Source of the DNA: Schaalia turicensis ACS-279-V-Col4
Lineage (GTDB): Bacteria; Actinomycetota; Actinomycetes; Actinomycetales; Actinomycetaceae
Assembly: GCF_000296505.1 (NCBI RefSeq)
Contig: NZ_JH815208.1
Location: 1 to 49,543, forward strand
Length of the DNA: 49,543 nt
Direction of reading: 5' to 3'
Within the stretch, counting starts at the first letter, position 1. Every line of letters begins with the position of its first letter. The position numbers and the translations under genes are program-made. The notes under the pieces are model-generated. The model made no database searches. It saw only the letters and a list, made by a program, of their open reading frames with translations, and was not told the origin of the DNA. Of the stretch, positions 47,295 to 49,543 are shown piece by piece.

Positions 47295-47864
47295 ATGACG
47301 AATGACTCTCAAAAAGCCCGCCTGTCCGAACTCGTCAAGGAACTTGCCGTCATCCACGAAAAGGTGACTCTGGCTTCCGGTCGCGAATCTGATTTCTACG
47401 TTGATATGCGTCGCGCAACGCTTCATCACGAAGCTGCGCCCCTGATCGGCCACGTCATGCTCGATCTTTTGGAAGAATCCGGTTTCGCTCCGGGCGAAGA
47501 CTATGTTGCAGTTGGTGGCCTGACCATGGGAGCAGACCCCGTTGCAGCCGCAATGATGCATGCCGCTTCTTCGCGTGGCCTCGACCTTGATGCTTTCGTT
47601 GTGCGCAAGGCTGCCAAGGATCACGGCATGAAGCGTCGCATTGAGGGGCCGGACGTGGTCGGCAAGCGCGTGGTTGTCCTCGAAGACACCTCGACCACTG
47701 GCGGTTCACCTCTGGAAGCTGCCACTGCTCTGCGTGAAGCAGGAGCCGAGGTCGTTGCTGTTGGAGTCATCGTTGACCGCGCAACTGGCGCTAAGGAACG
47801 CATCGAGGCTGAGGGATTCCCCTACTTCTATGCGCTCGGTCTTGAAGACCTCGATCTGGCCTGA
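47295..47864 (+). CDS. pyrE: orotate phosphoribosyltransferase
   Basis: This 189-residue enzyme converts orotate and PRPP to OMP in pyrimidine synthesis. It has TLASGRESDFYVDMRRATLH, AVGGLTMGADPVAAAM, the catalytic lysines in FVVRKAAKDHGMKRRIEG and the PRPP-binding loop VVVLEDTSTTGGSPLEA. The length is normal. No other pyr gene is adjacent. Its promoter region contains the tandem repeat, and a lipoprotein gene follows 18 bp downstream, perhaps in the same transcript. Confidence 0.95.
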   Translation: MTNDSQKARLSELVKELAVIHEKVTLASGRESDFYVDMRRATLHHEAAPLIGHVMLDLLEESGFAPGEDYVAVGGLTMGADPVAAAMMHAASSRGLDLDAFVVRKAAKDHGMKRRIEGPDVVGKRVVVLEDTSTTGGSPLEAATALREAGAEVVAVGVIVDRATGAKERIEAEGFPYFYALGLEDLDLA

Positions 47865-47882
47865 TTTCGCGGTAGGAATCTG

Positions 47883-48500
47883 ATGCGAAATCAACTCTTT
47901 CCGGGACGTTGCTCAGTGTGTTTGAGCGCGGTTGCAGGTCTCACGCTTACTCTTGGCGCATGCTCACCATCGCCCAAGGCAAGCCCACAATCTGCCCCCA
48001 CAGCGCAGTCAATCGGATCTGAGGCTGGAGCGGGGATCTATGCCGATCCTCAATCAACCCAAGCGCTTCCCGAGATGAGCGCTCCTTCAGCGGGCTGCCA
48101 AGCGATGGATGACATTCTCGTCCAGGCACTCGAGTCCTTGCCTGAAGGACAAGCCTTTACTGAAGCAACAGTCTCGGGCAATTCCACCACTGCAACTACC
48201 GCGTGGGCTTCTTTCGTCAAAGCTTTTGCCTCGGCGCAAACTGATGCTCTGGTGCAAGCAGGATCGGTGGATTCCACTGGTACTCATGCAGCGGAGGCGT
48301 TCAAAGCGTACGCGGATGCAAGTGCGCGCCTGTCTGATGGCTCCTTAAACGAATACGTTGATGATCGGGCTGCAGAAGAAGCAATTAAGACCGGGAAGAT
48401 GCCCGAGTTGAACCCCGAATATGCATCAACTGTGGAGCTCTTCAACTCCGCGCACATCACCTTGACCGACTGTCTTCCGCACTGGCCAATCGTGTTCTAA
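47883..48500 (+). CDS. putative secreted lipoprotein of unknown function
   Basis: This 205-residue protein has a signal peptide (VCLSAVAGLTLTLGAC) with lipobox LGAC, giving a lipid-modified Cys near residue 27. A Ser/Pro/Ala/Gln-rich tether follows, then an Ala-rich helical domain with two further Cys (SAGCQAMDD and LTDCLPHWP), possibly a disulfide. I recognise no family. TAGGAATCTG before the ATG gives a usable ribosome site. It follows pyrE by 18 bp and ends at a perfect terminator shared with the convergent wall hydrolase gene. Confidence 0.75.
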   Translation: MRNQLFPGRCSVCLSAVAGLTLTLGACSPSPKASPQSAPTAQSIGSEAGAGIYADPQSTQALPEMSAPSAGCQAMDDILVQALESLPEGQAFTEATVSGNSTTATTAWASFVKAFASAQTDALVQAGSVDSTGTHAAEAFKAYADASARLSDGSLNEYVDDRAAEEAIKTGKMPELNPEYASTVELFNSAHITLTDCLPHWPIVF

Positions 48501-48572
48501 GACAGAGTTCCAAGGCAGATCTCCAAGGAAAATCTCAAGACCAGTAAAGACTCTCGCTTCCCTATACTGACG

Positions 48573-48606
48573 AACGAGGCCCCTCAGTTTCCTGAGGGGC
48601 CTCGTT
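48573..48606. terminator. bidirectional terminator between convergent genes
   Basis: AACGAGGCCCCTCAG (48573-48587) pairs exactly with CTGAGGGGCCTCGTT (48592-48606) with loop TTTC. It lies between the lipoprotein gene and the convergent NlpC/P60 gene. Confidence 0.85.
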
Positions 48607-48655
48607 ACGTGCCGGCAAACTGGAAAACTACCGACCTGCTAGATCACGATTCTCT

Positions 48656-49543
48656 TTACGGGAACGGGCGAATAACCCACGGTGCGGTGTTGGAGTATCC
48701 GTAGCTGGTCCACACGGAATCAACACGAGCCGGATTCCCCATCCAGTCGGTGTGGACAACCCGCTCATTACCCAAGTAGAGCGACACATGCGTCACTACG
48801 CCACCCGACGTGTAGAAGATCAAGTCACCACGTTGCCTTTGCGACAGCGGAAGATATTGGAATCCGGAGTAGTTGTAGAGCTCCTGCGAGGTGCGATAGT
48901 CAGGCCACGCATGCTTGAGCACGTTAATCGGTTGTGGATCAAGGCCACCTGCGTGTAGTGCTTGAAGCACCAAACCCGAACAGTCAAAGCCCAAGTTGTA
49001 CGGGCCAGCTCCACCCCAAGTGTAGGGCGATCCCACCTGCGCTAAGGCGTAGGAAATCATTGCTTCAATGTGTTCGGAGCGGCTTGCGCTAACCGAAACG
49101 GTCGGCGCAACTTGATACTGGTCGACATACCAGGAATACCCGGTTCCCATCGCGTTCCATGTGCGCTCGTCGACGACGCCCGTTTGTGGCAGGCCCGCTC
49201 GACGCTGGAAGTTACGCACTGCCGACATAAAACTACTGTCAACGGACGCCAGCTTCATCGTGTGCCAGATACCTAGGCGCTGTTGAACGATTCTGACTTT
49301 CACGCCGTTCATGCCGTAGGTCAGAGTATTGGTAGCCCATCCAAGGGACTGAATTGACATTGTCGGTTGTAGATAGCCGGCAGGAGCTTGGTAGTTGACC
49401 CATTGACCCGATGAGAGGAAGTTGTACCATTTCCCATCGATCGTGCGACCAGCATTCGCCATGATGCCTGTAGACGGTTCCAGGTAGTACCAATCTAAAC
49501 CAACCCGTTGCCATCCAAGACCGACTTCACCTGAAGGCTTGCG
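48656..49543 (-). CDS. NlpC/P60 wall hydrolase with wall-binding repeats (5' end outside window)
   Basis: The frame stays open to the window edge, so the N-terminus is missing; the ATG at 49462 is internal. The visible protein starts with aromatic repeats of cell-wall/glucan-binding type (GWQRVGLDWYYLEPSTG, then GKWYNFLSSGQW). A peptidoglycan-binding segment follows (GMNGVKVRIVQQRLGIW, FQRRAGLPQTGVVDERTWNAM). The C-terminal NlpC/P60 domain has GFDCSGLVLQAL (catalytic Cys), GVVTHVSLYLGNERVVH (His) and a polar third residue downstream. It probably cleaves stem peptides of peptidoglycan and may be surface-bound. It is a secreted protein by family, but the signal peptide lies beyond the edge. Confidence 0.88.
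   Translation of the reverse strand, partial: RKPSGEVGLGWQRVGLDWYYLEPSTGIMANAGRTIDGKWYNFLSSGQWVNYQAPAGYLQPTMSIQSLGWATNTLTYGMNGVKVRIVQQRLGIWHTMKLASVDSSFMSAVRNFQRRAGLPQTGVVDERTWNAMGTGYSWYVDQYQVAPTVSVSASRSEHIEAMISYALAQVGSPYTWGGAGPYNLGFDCSGLVLQALHAGGLDPQPINVLKHAWPDYRTSQELYNYSGFQYLPLSQRQRGDLIFYTSGGVVTHVSLYLGNERVVHTDWMGNPARVDSVWTSYGYSNTAPWVIRPFP

Overview
The window is a piece of an actinobacterial chromosome, most likely from the family Actinomycetaceae (Actinomyces/Schaalia-like). The pointers are a tRNA-Trp-secE-nusG-rplKA-rplJL block next to an aspC-type aminotransferase, a DUF4032 protein, a bacterial Ser/Thr kinase, moderate-to-high GC with long antisense shadow ORFs, and the rRNA sequences. 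The genus is an inference; no 16S comparison could be run.

Layout. (1) 1-3430: minus-strand rRNA operon with the 5' part of 23S, a tRNA-free spacer, a full 16S and its promoter. (2) 3435-5453: a small Cys-rich protein and a sodium:alanine-type symporter. (3) 5730-24934: a 19-kb sugar locus on the minus strand. One transcript (24755 to 16184) encodes a CUT2 sugar ABC transporter (ATPase, permease, lipoprotein), L-fucose isomerase, a rhamnulokinase-family kinase, a LacI regulator and a FucU mutarotase. A second (15943 to 5881) encodes a DeoR regulator, E2, E3 and fused E1 of a 2-oxoacid/acetoin dehydrogenase-type complex, a PHP-domain protein, a short-chain dehydrogenase and an oversized zinc-type dehydrogenase. 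(4) 25325-29630: tRNA-Asn, rplL, rplJ, rplA, rplK, nusG, secE, tRNA-Trp. (5) 29764-43405: aspC-like aminotransferase, alpha/beta hydrolase coupled to an adenosine deaminase, murB, a cation-diffusion zinc exporter, tRNA-Thr, a DsbA-like protein, a membrane Ser/Thr kinase, an orphan MsmK/UgpC ATPase, DUF4032, a glycerophosphodiesterase and an unknown protein. (6) 43564-49543: class II fructose-bisphosphate aldolase, a SPOUT rRNA/tRNA methyltransferase, a PH-domain protein, a NagD-like phosphatase, a long inverted repeat, a 28-bp tandem repeat, pyrE, a lipoprotein and an NlpC/P60 wall hydrolase cut by the window edge.

The most interesting system is region 3. It has import, mutarotation, isomerisation and phosphorylation of a 6-deoxyhexose such as L-fucose, but no class II fuculose/rhamnulose-phosphate aldolase. 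In its place stand two dehydrogenases, a PHP protein and a private E1-E2-E3 complex. My inference is an aldolase-free route that oxidises the sugar phosphate and cleaves it with thiamine diphosphate to an acyl-CoA. Candidate LacI operators (CGTTA-N4-TAACG type) lie upstream of the transporter operon, and a deoR promoter carries TTTCGTTT inverted repeats.

Start codons were chosen from Shine-Dalgarno spacing and family N-termini, so several genes are shorter than their longest open frames.
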